Assembly (NCBI RefSeq): GCF_030161635.1
Contig: NZ_BSUO01000001.1
Coordinates: forward strand, 3,577,199 to 3,641,198
Direction of reading: 5' to 3'
Length of the DNA stretch: 64,000 bases
Source of the DNA: Mobilicoccus caccae
GTDB taxonomy: Bacteria; Actinomycetota; Actinomycetes; Actinomycetales; Dermatophilaceae
The position numbers and the translations under genes were made by a program. The notes under the pieces were generated by a model. That model was not told where the DNA came from. It worked only from the letters and a program-made list of their open reading frames with translations, and ran no database searches. Shown piece by piece: positions 1 to 8,534 of this stretch. The first letter of the stretch is position 1. The number at the start of each line of letters is the position of its first letter.

Positions 1-878
1 CGGATCGGACGCTGGCCGCGGTCGATCCGGCCACCGGCGCCGTCCGGTGGACGACGTCTCTGCCCGAGGGCGCCCTGACGACCGGCCCGGCGACCACCCG
101 CGTGGACGGCGCTCCGGCGATCGCCGCCCGGGTGGGAGATCACGTGCTCCTGTGGGCCGCCGCCGACGGCCGCACACTGGCCGACGTCACCGTGCCTGCC
201 GGGAGCGAACTGGTCCTCGACGGCCAGACGCCGATGATCCGCATCGACGCCGGCCGAGCGGCGCTGCTCGACGCCTCCGGTCTGCACGACGTCGACCTCC
301 CCGACGGCGCGCGGGCGCTGGCCGGCCGCGAGGACGGCACGATCCTCGCCGGTGGGAGCGGAGGGTGGTGGCATCTGCGCCCGTCCACACCCGCCGGGCC
401 AGTCACCCCTTGGGAGCAGATGCGCGGACTCGGCGACCAGGGCACCCCCGAGGTCGTGGCGGCCATCGGCTCCTTCGTCCTGCTCGTCCACCCCGACCCC
501 GACCGGCCGCGCCTGCTCGTCCACCACGACGGCGACGTCGTCCGCGCGAGCTTCCAGAGCGAGTACACCGCCGGTCGCGACCCGATCTGGGCACCGTCGC
601 CGAGCCGGAGCTGGGGCATCCTCGGCCGCAGCCTCGTCGACGCCGAGTCCGGGCAGGTGACCGACCTCGGCGATTGGCGGACCGTCCTCGTCGCCGAGGA
701 CCACGCCTACGGGCTCGTCGGCGACACCCTGCACACCACCGGCCCCGGCCGCCCGATCACCCCGGTGTCGGTGAGCACCGCCGTGGTCGAGGCCGGTTCG
801 GCCGCCGCCTCCGTCGTCCGCGCCGACACACCGGAGGGCCCCCGGGTGTGGGTGATGAGCACATCGGCCTACCGTTGA
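1..878 (+). CDS. PQQ-like beta-propeller protein, 3' part
   Basis: The reading frame is already open at base 3, and its first residues read AVDPATGAVRWTT, a typical blade motif of PQQ/pyrrolo-quinoline-type propeller repeats. The gene therefore starts upstream of the window, and the GTG at 102 is internal. The visible 290 or so residues contain several propeller-like strands (DGQTPMIRI, LVDAESGQVTDLGD) and no membrane segment. The protein is probably extracytoplasmic or a binding scaffold; substrate and partners cannot be read from this fragment. It ends at TGA 876-878 with no clear hairpin before the next gene. Confidence 0.6.
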   Translation, partial: DRTLAAVDPATGAVRWTTSLPEGALTTGPATTRVDGAPAIAARVGDHVLLWAAADGRTLADVTVPAGSELVLDGQTPMIRIDAGRAALLDASGLHDVDLPDGARALAGREDGTILAGGSGGWWHLRPSTPAGPVTPWEQMRGLGDQGTPEVVAAIGSFVLLVHPDPDRPRLLVHHDGDVVRASFQSEYTAGRDPIWAPSPSRSWGILGRSLVDAESGQVTDLGDWRTVLVAEDHAYGLVGDTLHTTGPGRPITPVSVSTAVVEAGSAAASVVRADTPEGPRVWVMSTSAYR

Positions 879-969
879 GATGCAGCGGTGTGCCACGCCG
901 ACCTGGACACGTGTCAAGATGTCCGCCGCGGCCGTGGTGACCGCAGCACAGCCGAGGGAGATGAAGTCG

Positions 970-1380
970 TTGTCCGAAACCCAGTCGACACCCGTCGACG
1001 ACGAGGCGGGCGAGCACATCGCACACTGGTCCCAGTTGCCGCACCCGCTCGAGGCGGCGGTGCTGCACGAGCTCAACGAACCCGACGAGGCCGTTCACCG
1101 GGCCTCGGAGATCCTTCACCGCAACCCGCCCGGCCTCACCGGTTCGACGCGCTCGGTGTGGGTGCTCGCGCAGTGCACACCCTCGGGTGAGGGAGATCGC
1201 CTGCAGGTGGAGAGCTGGTGCTGGTACGCCACCCGGCAGGCCGCGGAGGCCGCCGAGCACAACGCGCCCGGGGTCACCGTCCTGCACGAGATCGGGGTTC
1301 CGCGCGCCGTGCGTTGCGACGGCGTCGAGGGGTACCTGGCCAAGCAGTACCGGGCACGCTCGGCCGCGCCGGGCAACTGA
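970..1380 (+). CDS. hypothetical protein, TTG start
   Basis: This is a 136-residue soluble protein of unknown function. I chose TTG at 970 because AGGGAG (955-960) lies 9 bases upstream. The in-frame ATG at 961 would sit directly on that site, and starts further upstream (880) lack one. The sequence is acidic, with no membrane segment or recognisable motif. The middle (residues about 45-110) alternates strand- and helix-like stretches, including VWVLAQCTPSGEGD and ESWCWYATRQAAEAAEH, which suggests a small alpha/beta fold. It faces the converging AraC gene with almost no gap. Confidence 0.55.
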   Translation: MSETQSTPVDDEAGEHIAHWSQLPHPLEAAVLHELNEPDEAVHRASEILHRNPPGLTGSTRSVWVLAQCTPSGEGDRLQVESWCWYATRQAAEAAEHNAPGVTVLHEIGVPRAVRCDGVEGYLAKQYRARSAAPGN

Positions 1381-1383
1381 GCC

Positions 1384-2267
1384 TCAGGCGCTCCCCACCG
1401 AGGCGCCCGCGTCGCGATAGCGGCCGGGACTCACCCCGTATCGCTCGTGGAACGCGCCGCTGAACGCGAACGGGTCGCCGAAGCCGCTGGCCGTGGCCGC
1501 CGAGGTGACGCTCGCCCCTTCGGCGAGCAGCGTCGCCGCCCTCGTGAGTCGCCACTGGCGGAGATACATCATGGGCGGTTCGCCGACGAAGAGCTGGAAC
1601 CGGCGCGACAACGACGACCGGTTGACCCCCACCCGGTCGGCGATCTCCTGCAGGGTCCAGGGGTGTTCGGGCTTCTCGTGGAAGAGGTGGAGCGCGGCGC
1701 CGACCATCGGGTCGAGCACGGCACGCATCCAGCCCTGCGCATCACCCTCGGCCACCCAGCGGCGCATCGCGTCGATGAACACCAGGTCGAGCAGCCGGCT
1801 GAGGACGCTCGACCTCGCCATGGACAGGTGGTCGGCCTCGTCGCGCAGGTCGTGCCACAGGGGATGGTCGCGAGCGGTGACGAGAACCTGCTCGGGGGCC
1901 ATGGCCGGAAAGACGTCCGAGCTCGGCCCCTCGACGGCGCGGAAGAAGCGGATGAACAGCCGTGTCCCCCCTGGCCCCTTCTCCCCCGGGTCGACGGCCC
2001 GTCCACGGAGGCGGGGGGCAGTGGCGGTCGGACGGCCGCATGCGAGAAGAGCCGGCGCCCCTGGGAGCGCAGGAGGACGAGATCGCCGGTCTGCAGGTGC
2101 AGGGGCGCGTCGTCCTCGGGGTGGAACCACGCCTCACCCTCGGCGACCGCGACCATCGCCGGACGCGGCGAGGCGTCGAGGGCGACGGCCCACGGGGGAC
2201 GCAGCCGCACATCGGCGACGCGTTCCCCGGAGTCGAGGAGGGTGCTCAAGGGGTCCACGGAGCACAC
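1384..2267 (-). pseudogene. AraC-family regulator, split by a frameshift
   Basis: Two overlapping frames together make one AraC/XylS-type regulator. From GTG 2267 the first frame gives an N-terminal cupin sensor (DPLSTLLDSG, HPEDDAPLHLQTGDLVLL). The second frame gives the linker (GEKGPGGTRLFIRFF) and the two helix-turn-helix motifs at the C-terminus (TLQEIADRVGVNRSSLSRRF and SVTSAATASGFGDPFAFSGA). The break lies near 1988, beside a C/G run, and one added base restores VDGPSTPGEKGPGG and a protein of about 294 residues. It is probably a ligand-responsive activator that is intact in the organism. No obvious target operon is adjacent. Confidence 0.75.
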
Positions 2268-2354
2268 GCTAACGGCGACCTCGGGTCGTTCCGAGGTGCC
2301 GACACGACGCCGGGGTCGGAACCGTTCGCCTGCGGAGATGTTCGCCTCGCGGGG

Positions 2355-3269
2355 TCAGTCCACCATGTGGGCACCGGGGAGGCGCGACTCGATCTCGTCG
2401 AGGAAACGGCGGACGACGGGCCTCTTGCCGGAGCTCTCGCGGTAGAGCGCGTGGAGTCGGCGGAAGGGCGCCACACCGGCCAGCGGCAGGTTCGAGATCG
2501 TGGGCGGGAGAGAACCGAAGGCCAGCCGCGGCATGACGGTGTTGCACAGCCCGGCGCCGACGAGCGCCAGTTGAGCGGCGATCTCGTCGACCCGGTAGTC
2601 GATCTTCGGGCGGGTGCCCAGCGTGGCCATCCGGCGGATCATCCAGTTGCGGTAGAAGCCCTCGAGATCGTCGAGCACCCAGATGTCGTCGACGAGCTGA
2701 TCCAGGGTGACCTCCTCGACCCAGGCGAGCGGGTGGCCGGCCGGGACGAGGACGTCGACGACGTCGTCGCCGATGACGATGGACCGCAGGCCGTGCCCCG
2801 AGGGCGGGAGCGCGTCACCCCACAGGTGGACGACCGCGACGTCGACATGGCCACCGACGACGGCGTCGTGCGCCCGGTCGGGGAACATCTCGTGCAGTTG
2901 CACGTGCAGGTCGGGCGCCTGCCGCAGCAGCCGGGTGATCACCGGGACCACAACGGGCCCGACGGCGCTGGGGAACGAGGCGATGCGCAGGGTCCCCCGC
3001 AGGTCACCGCGCAGATCCTCCAGGCGGGCGGTGGCGCGCTCGGTGACCGCGGAGATCTCCTCGGCGGCCTCCACCAGCACGAGGGCGGCGTCGGTGAGGA
3101 CGACGCCCCGGCCGGCGCGCTCGAGGAGCGTGGCCCCGACCTCGCGTTCGAGCTTGCCGATCTGCTGGCTCACGGCCGAGGAGGTCAGCCCCAGTTCGAT
3201 GGCGGCGTCGAGCACGGTTCCGTGCACGTGGACGGCGTGCAGACACTGCAGGCGTCGAGGATCCAGCAT
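2355..3269 (-). CDS. LysR-family transcriptional regulator
   Basis: 304 residues, the normal length for LysR proteins. Residues 1-60 form the winged helix-turn-helix (AAIELGLTSSAVSQQIGKLE), followed by the linker helix and a type 2 periplasmic-binding-like effector domain (about 90-300: RIASFPSAVGPVVVPVI, VDVAVVHLWGD, VGAGLCNTVMPRLAFG). It is transcribed divergently from a 49-residue membrane peptide gene at 3457, the usual arrangement for a LysR target, although that target is unusually small. A GTAGCA-A-TGCTAC dyad touches its start codon. The effector is unknown. Confidence 0.85.
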   Translation of the reverse strand: MLDPRRLQCLHAVHVHGTVLDAAIELGLTSSAVSQQIGKLEREVGATLLERAGRGVVLTDAALVLVEAAEEISAVTERATARLEDLRGDLRGTLRIASFPSAVGPVVVPVITRLLRQAPDLHVQLHEMFPDRAHDAVVGGHVDVAVVHLWGDALPPSGHGLRSIVIGDDVVDVLVPAGHPLAWVEEVTLDQLVDDIWVLDDLEGFYRNWMIRRMATLGTRPKIDYRVDEIAAQLALVGAGLCNTVMPRLAFGSLPPTISNLPLAGVAPFRRLHALYRESSGKRPVVRRFLDEIESRLPGAHMVD

Positions 3270-3282
3270 GTAGCAATGCTAC
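3270..3282. promoter_or_regulatory. dyad next to the lysR start, possible operator
   Basis: A perfect 6-base inverted repeat with a one-base centre (GTAGCA-A-TGCTAC) lies immediately upstream of the LysR start codon. LysR proteins often bind dyads in the divergent intergenic region and control themselves. This position would suit autoregulation, but no binding evidence is visible in sequence alone. Confidence 0.35.
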
Positions 3283-3456
3283 GCAGTAAGGCGCAGTTCC
3301 AGTTACTTGTGCTTACCAGTTGACGTACCACATACTTGGGATGTCGCACTTACCGGGCCCACAGGTCCGAGACGTCACGCCTGGTCGACAATGCCGTCCC
3401 ACCCGTGACGTGCGCATCTGCGCCGACATCGACACCTTGACCGTGGGGGTCTTTTC

Positions 3457-3606
3457 ATGCTGCTCGCCATCCTGTTCTTCGCCGTCACGCTGCTCGTCCT
3501 GGGCGCCCTGAACTCCCGTCGCCACACCGGCCCGGCGTACTTCCTCGCCAACGGCCCCGAGCAGATGATCCACACCGGCTACCCCTCCGTTCAGACGCTG
3601 CGCTGA
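3457..3606 (+). CDS. small single-pass membrane peptide, 49 aa
   Basis: ATG 3457 follows a GGGGG run by 7 bases. The 49-residue product opens with a hydrophobic helix (MLLAILFFAVTLLVLGAL, residues 1-18) and continues with a short polar tail (NSRRHTGPAYFLANGP) on the far side of the membrane. The composition and strong N-terminal hydrophobic segment support a real small membrane protein, and its divergent position relative to lysR suggests it is a regulated gene. No family is recognised. Its last 15 bases are part of a tandem duplication. Confidence 0.45.
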   Translation: MLLAILFFAVTLLVLGALNSRRHTGPAYFLANGPEQMIHTGYPSVQTLR

Positions 3607-3624
3607 ACCAGACGCTGCGCTGAA
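3592..3624. repeat. short tandem duplication over a stop codon
   Basis: The 16-base word CAGACGCTGCGCTGAA occurs at 3592-3607 and again at 3609-3624 (period 17). The first copy supplies the last codons and stop of the 49-residue membrane peptide. It looks like a local slippage duplication. Confidence 0.6.
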
Positions 3625-3638
3625 TCGTTCACGGCCGC

Positions 3639-4429
3639 ATGCCTCATGCTGAAGCCGTGAGCCACCCCTTCGGATCGCCGCCCCATGTGCTCGCACACCG
3701 GGGCGGCGCACTCATGCCCGGCAACGTCGGCCGCGAGAACACCCTGGCCGCCTTTCGCGAGGCGCGGGCCCTCGGCGTCGTTCATCTGGAGACCGACGTG
3801 CACGTCACCTCCGACGGCGTGCTGGTCGCCGCGCACGACGAACGTCTGGACCGGGTGAGCGACCGCGTCGGCGCCATCGCGGAGCTGCCCGCGGCCGAGG
3901 TGTTCGCCGCGTCGATCGGCGGGGAGTCGATGCCCGTGCTGACCGAGCTCATGGACGACCTGGCCGACGCGATCTTCACCATCGACATCAAGGCGCCGGG
4001 AGCCACGCGCCCCTCGCGCGGGCGCTCAGGCGCTCCGGCCGGAGAGGCCGGGCGTGCGTGGGGTCGTTCTCCGAGCGCCGCCTGTGGACCTTCCGGCTTC
4101 TCACCCTCGGCCGCGTGCCGACCTCGGCCGGACGCCTCGGCGTCGCCATCCTGCGACTCCTGCCGGTCGGATGGCGCTGGCTGCGCACACCCGGGGTCGT
4201 CTATCAGGTGCCGCAGTACCAGCGGGTCGGACCGCTGCGCGTGCGCATCGTCACGCGGGAGTTCGTGCGCCGGGCCCACGAACTCGGCAAACAGGTCCAC
4301 GTCTGGACGGTCGACGACCCGGCCACGATGCACGAGCTGCTCGATCTCGGCGTCGACGGCATCGTCTCCGACCGCCCCGACCTCGCCCTGGAGGTCCTCC
4401 GCGAACGCGCCGGCACCCCGTCGCCCTGA
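3639..4429 (+). pseudogene. glycerophosphodiester phosphodiesterase, split by a frameshift
   Basis: The first frame carries the GDPD catalytic start (VLAHRGGALMPGNVGRENT, then HLETDVHVTSDGVLVAAHD, with the family's His, Glu and Asp metal and catalytic residues) as far as IDIKAPGATRP. The second frame continues without a gap in family order (ALRRSGRRGRACVGSFSERR, then QVHVWTVDDPATMHELLDLG and DGIVSDRPD). One extra C in the run near 4010-4013 rejoins them as GATRPLARALRRSG, giving about 263 residues. The enzyme would hydrolyse glycerophosphodiesters to glycerol-3-phosphate and an alcohol. No signal peptide is seen. ATG 3639 is the best start, although GTG 3657 is possible. Confidence 0.75.
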
Positions 4430-4531
4430 CCGACCCTCGCCTCGAGCCTGGCATCTGAGTGTCGAGATGCGTATCTCGAATGATGGATCGGCTCTGAGGG
4501 CTCCCGGCTCGGTGGGCTTACGGTTGGACGA

Positions 4532-4645
4532 CATCCATCCAGACCGGTCGAGGGACAGGCCCGACGACGCCGGGGCAACCTGCCCGCTTCACGCGGGAGC
4601 ACGGTGCCAATTCCTGCGGAGGGCCCTCGCCCGCCGGAAGATGGG
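4532..4645 (+). promoter_or_regulatory. SAM-I (S-box) riboswitch in front of metB
   Basis: The stretch contains the S-box signature in order: GAGGGACAGGCCCGACGA, then GCCGGGGCAACC, a variable hairpin (GCCCGCTTCACGCGGG), and the diagnostic GGTGCCAATTCCTGC. CATCCATCC at 4532-4540 can close P1 with GATGGG at 4640-4645. It lies 100 bases upstream of the metB start, so SAM binding would be expected to lower metB expression, by termination or by hiding the ribosome-binding site. The GGTGCnAATTCC element fits SAM-I better than the SAM-IV variant common in actinobacteria. Confidence 0.88.
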
Positions 4646-4745
4646 TCGCTGCGGGTCACCGCGCAGCGCACACCACCTCCCGCCGCCGGACTCGGCGCCC
4701 CCAGGTTGTTCGATGGGCAGGCGCAGGACGAGCAGGAGGAACACG

Positions 4746-5912
4746 ATGAGCGACATCTCCCGGATCACCCGCGGTCTTCGTACCGGGATCGACACCGACC
4801 CCACCCAGGGTGCCGTGGTGCCGCCGATGTACCTCTCGAGCACGTACTCCTTCACCGCCCTGGGCGAGCCGCGCACCTACGACTACACGCGCTGCGGCAA
4901 CCCCACCCGTGACCAGCTCGGCGAGGCCATCACGACCCTCGAGGGCGGCGCCGGCACCACGATCACCGCCAGTGGGATGGCCGCCATCACCAACATGCTG
5001 TACGTGCTCGTCGAGCGCGGCGGCACGGTCGTCGTCCCCCACGACTGCTACGGCGGGAGTTGGCGCCTGTTCGACTCCCTCGACAAGCGCGGCGACATTG
5101 CGATGCTGACCGTCGACCTCACCGACGAGGAGCAGCTTCAGGCCGCCCTGGCACAGTCCCCCGCCCTGGTGTGGATCGAGACGCCCAGCAACCCGTTGCT
5201 GCGCCTGACCGACATCGAGGCCGTGACGAGCGCCGCCCACGCCGCGGGCGCGAAGGTCGTCGCCGACAACACGTTCTGTTCGCCGCTGATCCAGCGACCC
5301 TTCGACTTCGGCGTCGACGCGGTGGTGCACTCGACGACCAAGTACATCAACGGACACAGCGACGTGGTCGGTGGCGCCGTCGTCTCGGGGACCGAGGAGA
5401 TGGCCGAGGAGGTCGCCTGGTGGGCCAACGTGCTCGGCCTGCCCGCCAGCCCGTACGACTCCGCCCAGGCGTTGCGCGGATTGCGCACGCTCGCAGTACG
5501 GCTCGAGGCCCACCAGCGCAACGCGGCCGCCGTCGCCGACCTGCTCGCGGCCCACGAGGCCGTCTCGCACGTGTACTACCCGGGGCTGCCGGACCACCCC
5601 GGCCACGAGATCGCGAAGAAGCAGCAGTCGGGCTTCGGCGGCATGGTGAGCTGTGAGCTCGCGGGCGGCTACGACGCGGTCGCGGCATTCGTCGACGGCC
5701 TGGCTGTGTTCAGCCTCGCCGAGTCCCTCGGTGGCGTGGAGAGCCTGGTCGCGCACCCGCCGACGATGACCCACGCCTCGATGACCGAGGAGGCGCGTGA
5801 GGTCGCCGGGATCCGTGAGGGGCTGCTGCGGTTCTCCGTCGGCATCGACGCCACCGACGACATCCTCACCGACCTGCGGGCCGCCCTCGACCGCGCCGCG
5901 GCGGTGCGCTGA
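4746..5912 (+). CDS. metB: cystathionine gamma-synthase
   Basis: A 388-residue PLP enzyme of the Cys/Met metabolism family. It should join an activated homoserine (O-succinyl or O-acetyl) to cysteine, forming cystathionine for methionine synthesis. The sequence tracks E. coli MetB throughout: VVPPMYLSSTYSF, YDYTRCGNPTRDQLGEA, APHDCYGGS-like VPHDCYGGSWRLFDSL, IETPSNPLLRLTDI, then HSTTKYINGHSDVVGG with the PLP lysine at residue 199. The C-terminal SLGGVESLVAHPPTMTHASM is characteristic. ATG 4746 has AGGAGG upstream. The SAM riboswitch in its leader confirms a methionine role. The homoserine ester used cannot be told from sequence. Confidence 0.92.
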   Translation: MSDISRITRGLRTGIDTDPTQGAVVPPMYLSSTYSFTALGEPRTYDYTRCGNPTRDQLGEAITTLEGGAGTTITASGMAAITNMLYVLVERGGTVVVPHDCYGGSWRLFDSLDKRGDIAMLTVDLTDEEQLQAALAQSPALVWIETPSNPLLRLTDIEAVTSAAHAAGAKVVADNTFCSPLIQRPFDFGVDAVVHSTTKYINGHSDVVGGAVVSGTEEMAEEVAWWANVLGLPASPYDSAQALRGLRTLAVRLEAHQRNAAAVADLLAAHEAVSHVYYPGLPDHPGHEIAKKQQSGFGGMVSCELAGGYDAVAAFVDGLAVFSLAESLGGVESLVAHPPTMTHASMTEEAREVAGIREGLLRFSVGIDATDDILTDLRAALDRAAAVR

Positions 5913-5942
5913 GCCGGCGCTGACGTCGACCCGCCCGGTGGC

Positions 5943-7049
5943 TCAGGCGAATCCGGGTGCGGTGCGGCCGAGCCACTCCAAGGTCTGAGGGACCAGCGGC
6001 TTCCAGGCGCCCACGCGGTGTCCGGCGTCCGGGGTCGCCCAGTGCGTCACCGACAGCGGCTCGCGGGTGGCGTCGATCAGCTCACGGGTGCTCGGCGCCG
6101 AGACGGCGTCCTTGTCGGAGTACTGGGCCAGCAGGGCCACCGACGGCGGGTCGGTGCGTGCGAGAAGCGGCAGGTCATAGGCGCCGCCCTCGGCGGGGAA
6201 GGGGCGGTAGCGCGGTGAGAACAGCGGCCGGGAGTACCCGCCGAGGCTGACCGCGGCGGAGTACGTCTGCGGGTGGCGCATCGCCGTCATCGCGGCGCAC
6301 CAGCCGCCGGCGCTGTACCCGAACGTCGCCCACGAGCCGCGGTCGGCGCGCGCGCCGAGGGTGTCCACGGCCCACGCGGGGACGTCGGTGGTCAGCCAGG
6401 TCTCCATCTTGCCGGCGGGTCCGTCGGTGCATTCTGTGTCGAGTTCGCCCGGCGACCAGTCGGGGATGAGCAGGATCGCTCCCGGCAGGGTGCGGTGGAC
6501 GTCGTCCAGCCCGAGGTTGGCGAACGCGCTCTGAGCCGAGACGGGGTAGCCGTGGAACACCTGCAGCACCGGCCGCCCGTCGGCCGGGGCCTCGTCGGCC
6601 GCGGGCGCCCACACATGCACGGTTCCCGTGTAGCCGCTGGCGGGTCCGGTGACGGTGTAGGTGCTCAGCCTGGTCGTCGTGTCCGGGACCGGAGCGGGCG
6701 AGGCCACGACCTGGGCGTCACCCGGACCCCACTCGCCGAGATCAGCCCCCGCCGCGGCAGCCGCCCGCGCGCCGTGCTCGCGCATCTCCCCGCCCGTGGG
6801 GCCGGTGACCACGGACGCCAGGTCGCGCCACGAGACGAACCAGAGGCCGGAGCGGTTCACGGTCGTCGCCACCGCGAGCACGATCATCACGGTGACCAGC
6901 ACCTGAGCCAGCACCCGCGACATGACGGCGCCGACCCCGGGACGCGCGAGGCGCCCCCAGGTCCGCGTCACGACGACGATGCACGTCAGCGCGAGCACCC
7001 ATGCCAGCAGGATCGTCCCGACCCCGGTGATCTCGAACACTCCGCTCAT
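5943..7049 (-). CDS. membrane-anchored esterase of the mycolyltransferase/esterase D type
   Basis: 368 residues from ATG 7049. The N-terminus has two or three hydrophobic segments (FEITGVGTILLAWVLALTCI; MSRVLAQVLVTVMIVLAVAT), which place an alpha/beta-hydrolase domain outside the cell. That domain has the nucleophile elbow GYSAGG (WATFGYSAGGWCAAM), an oxyanion region (VLQVFHGYPVSAQS) and a late His (DAGHRVGAWKPL), as in the esterase family that includes antigen-85-like proteins. Substrate is unknown; a cell-wall acyl transfer or secreted ester hydrolysis role fits. It converges on metB. Confidence 0.75.
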   Translation of the reverse strand: MSGVFEITGVGTILLAWVLALTCIVVVTRTWGRLARPGVGAVMSRVLAQVLVTVMIVLAVATTVNRSGLWFVSWRDLASVVTGPTGGEMREHGARAAAAAGADLGEWGPGDAQVVASPAPVPDTTTRLSTYTVTGPASGYTGTVHVWAPAADEAPADGRPVLQVFHGYPVSAQSAFANLGLDDVHRTLPGAILLIPDWSPGELDTECTDGPAGKMETWLTTDVPAWAVDTLGARADRGSWATFGYSAGGWCAAMTAMRHPQTYSAAVSLGGYSRPLFSPRYRPFPAEGGAYDLPLLARTDPPSVALLAQYSDKDAVSAPSTRELIDATREPLSVTHWATPDAGHRVGAWKPLVPQTLEWLGRTAPGFA

Positions 7050-7233
7050 CCGACCAGGGTAGGAGGAGGACGATCTGAACCCGAGATCAGTTGCGGCGGG
7101 TCGGTGTGGCGCGTGATCCGGGTGTTCGCCGGATGACACCACGAGGAGCCTCGCAGCGTGTCAGTTCAGCGCCCGTGCTCTGTGGCTCGGAACGAGGCAC
7201 ACTGGAAACGCCAGGAGACGAGAGGAGGCGGAG

Positions 7234-7914
7234 ATGATCGACCGGTTTTCCGACGCGCTCTACACCCCGACCGAGGTCGCCCGCTATCTGACGCTTCCGG
7301 CCTCCACGCTCCGCGGGTGGATCGCTCCGGCCGACGAATCCGGGTCCCTGCCGCTCGTCACCGCGGAGACCACGACCGTCCCCGGCGAAGCGCGGGTGCC
7401 CTTCGTGGGGCTTGCGGAGGCGTACACCTTGCGTGCGATCCGGACCGCGCGGATTCCCATGCAGCGGATCCGGCCGGCCTTGGAGCAGCTGGCGCGGCGT
7501 GACCAGCTCAGGCATGCCCTGGCCTCGGAGCGACTGTTCACCGACGGCGCCGAACTCCTCCTGGACGTGGCCGACGGGGCGTCCGGAGAGGAGGCGGAGG
7601 CCGTGCGCCAGCTCGTTGTCGTTCGGTCCGGCCAGGGGGTGCTTCATGAAGTGGTCCGCGACTACCTCCACCGCGTCACCTTCGAGGGCGGGTATGCCCA
7701 GGTGATTCCTCTGCCCACTTTCGGTGGGGCTGTCGTCGTCGATCCATCCCGAAGTTTCGGGCAGCCCATCTTCGCCTCATCCGGAGCCCGGCTCGACGAT
7801 GCTCTCGATCTGTTCAAGGCCGGTGTCGACGTCAACGACGTGGCAGACGAGTTCGCCATCAGCGCCGAGGAACTCCAGCAGGCCATCCGCGGTCATATGA
7901 GCCTGGCCGCCTGA
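7234..7914 (+). CDS. VapB45-like antitoxin with DUF433 domain
   Basis: 226 residues. The N-terminus resembles a MerR-like winged helix (YTPTEVARYLTLPASTLRGWI). The C-terminus is a DUF433-type region (RLDDALDLFKAGVDVNDVADEFAISAEELQQAI), the module that pairs with PIN-like toxins. AGGAGG upstream supports ATG 7234. A single base separates it from the toxin gene, and both the length and the pairing resemble the Mycobacterium tuberculosis VapB45-VapC45 pair. It presumably neutralises the downstream protein and represses the operon. Confidence 0.65.
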   Translation: MIDRFSDALYTPTEVARYLTLPASTLRGWIAPADESGSLPLVTAETTTVPGEARVPFVGLAEAYTLRAIRTARIPMQRIRPALEQLARRDQLRHALASERLFTDGAELLLDVADGASGEEAEAVRQLVVVRSGQGVLHEVVRDYLHRVTFEGGYAQVIPLPTFGGAVVVDPSRSFGQPIFASSGARLDDALDLFKAGVDVNDVADEFAISAEELQQAIRGHMSLAA

Positions 7915-7915
7915 C

Positions 7916-8323
7916 ATGTACGGCCGGACGACCTTCTTCGTCGATCGGTCGCTGGGCCGACGCATCGTGCCGCTGCTCCTGCGCGAGGCCGGGTGGAGTA
8001 TCGAGATCCACGACGAGGTCTTCGTCGGCAGGGCCGAGTCCGTCTCCGACGAGGAATGGCTGACGCTCGCGGGCGGCGAGGGCTGGGCAGTCCTCATGAA
8101 GGACACCCGCATCCGGTACCGGTCCTCGGAGCGACAAGCGTTGATTGCTGCGCGGGTGCACGCGTTCTGCCTCACGAGAGGGGATCTTGCGGGGCCACAG
8201 GCGGCCAGCGTGTTCTTGCGCCACCAGCCGTACATCGAGGCGGCTGTTCGGCGTCCGACGCCGAGCCTTCACCTGCTGAGTCAGAACGAGGCGCGAGACA
8301 TCGACGACATTCGGGAGCGATGA
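7916..8323 (+). CDS. VapC45-like PIN-domain toxin
   Basis: 135 residues, the typical VapC45 length. It begins with FFVDRSLGRRIVPLLLREAG, the acidic N-terminal strand of PIN-like (DUF5615-type) nucleases. It continues with the acidic SDEEWLTLAGGEGWAVLMKDTRIRYR, in which Asp/Glu residues could bind Mg2+. The C-terminus HAFCLTRGDLAGPQAASVF matches the same fold. By analogy it is an RNase toxin controlled by the upstream antitoxin (one-base spacing). RNA target unknown. Confidence 0.62.
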   Translation: MYGRTTFFVDRSLGRRIVPLLLREAGWSIEIHDEVFVGRAESVSDEEWLTLAGGEGWAVLMKDTRIRYRSSERQALIAARVHAFCLTRGDLAGPQAASVFLRHQPYIEAAVRRPTPSLHLLSQNEARDIDDIRER

Positions 8324-8534
8324 ACCGGCCAGTGACCCTGCTGTCACGAGCCCCATCGCTGAGAAGGCCGGCGGTCATCCGATGGGCAAGGGTGACGGCT
8401 GCCACGCACTTTGGCAAGGTGAGGTGACGATTTGGCAATTGCGCTGGCAGGGTTGTCACTCCGGTCTCTCGTCGGCCTCGATCGCGACGCCGCGACGGAG
8501 GCCTTCTCGGAGCAAGCTGCGCCGCGAACCCGGC

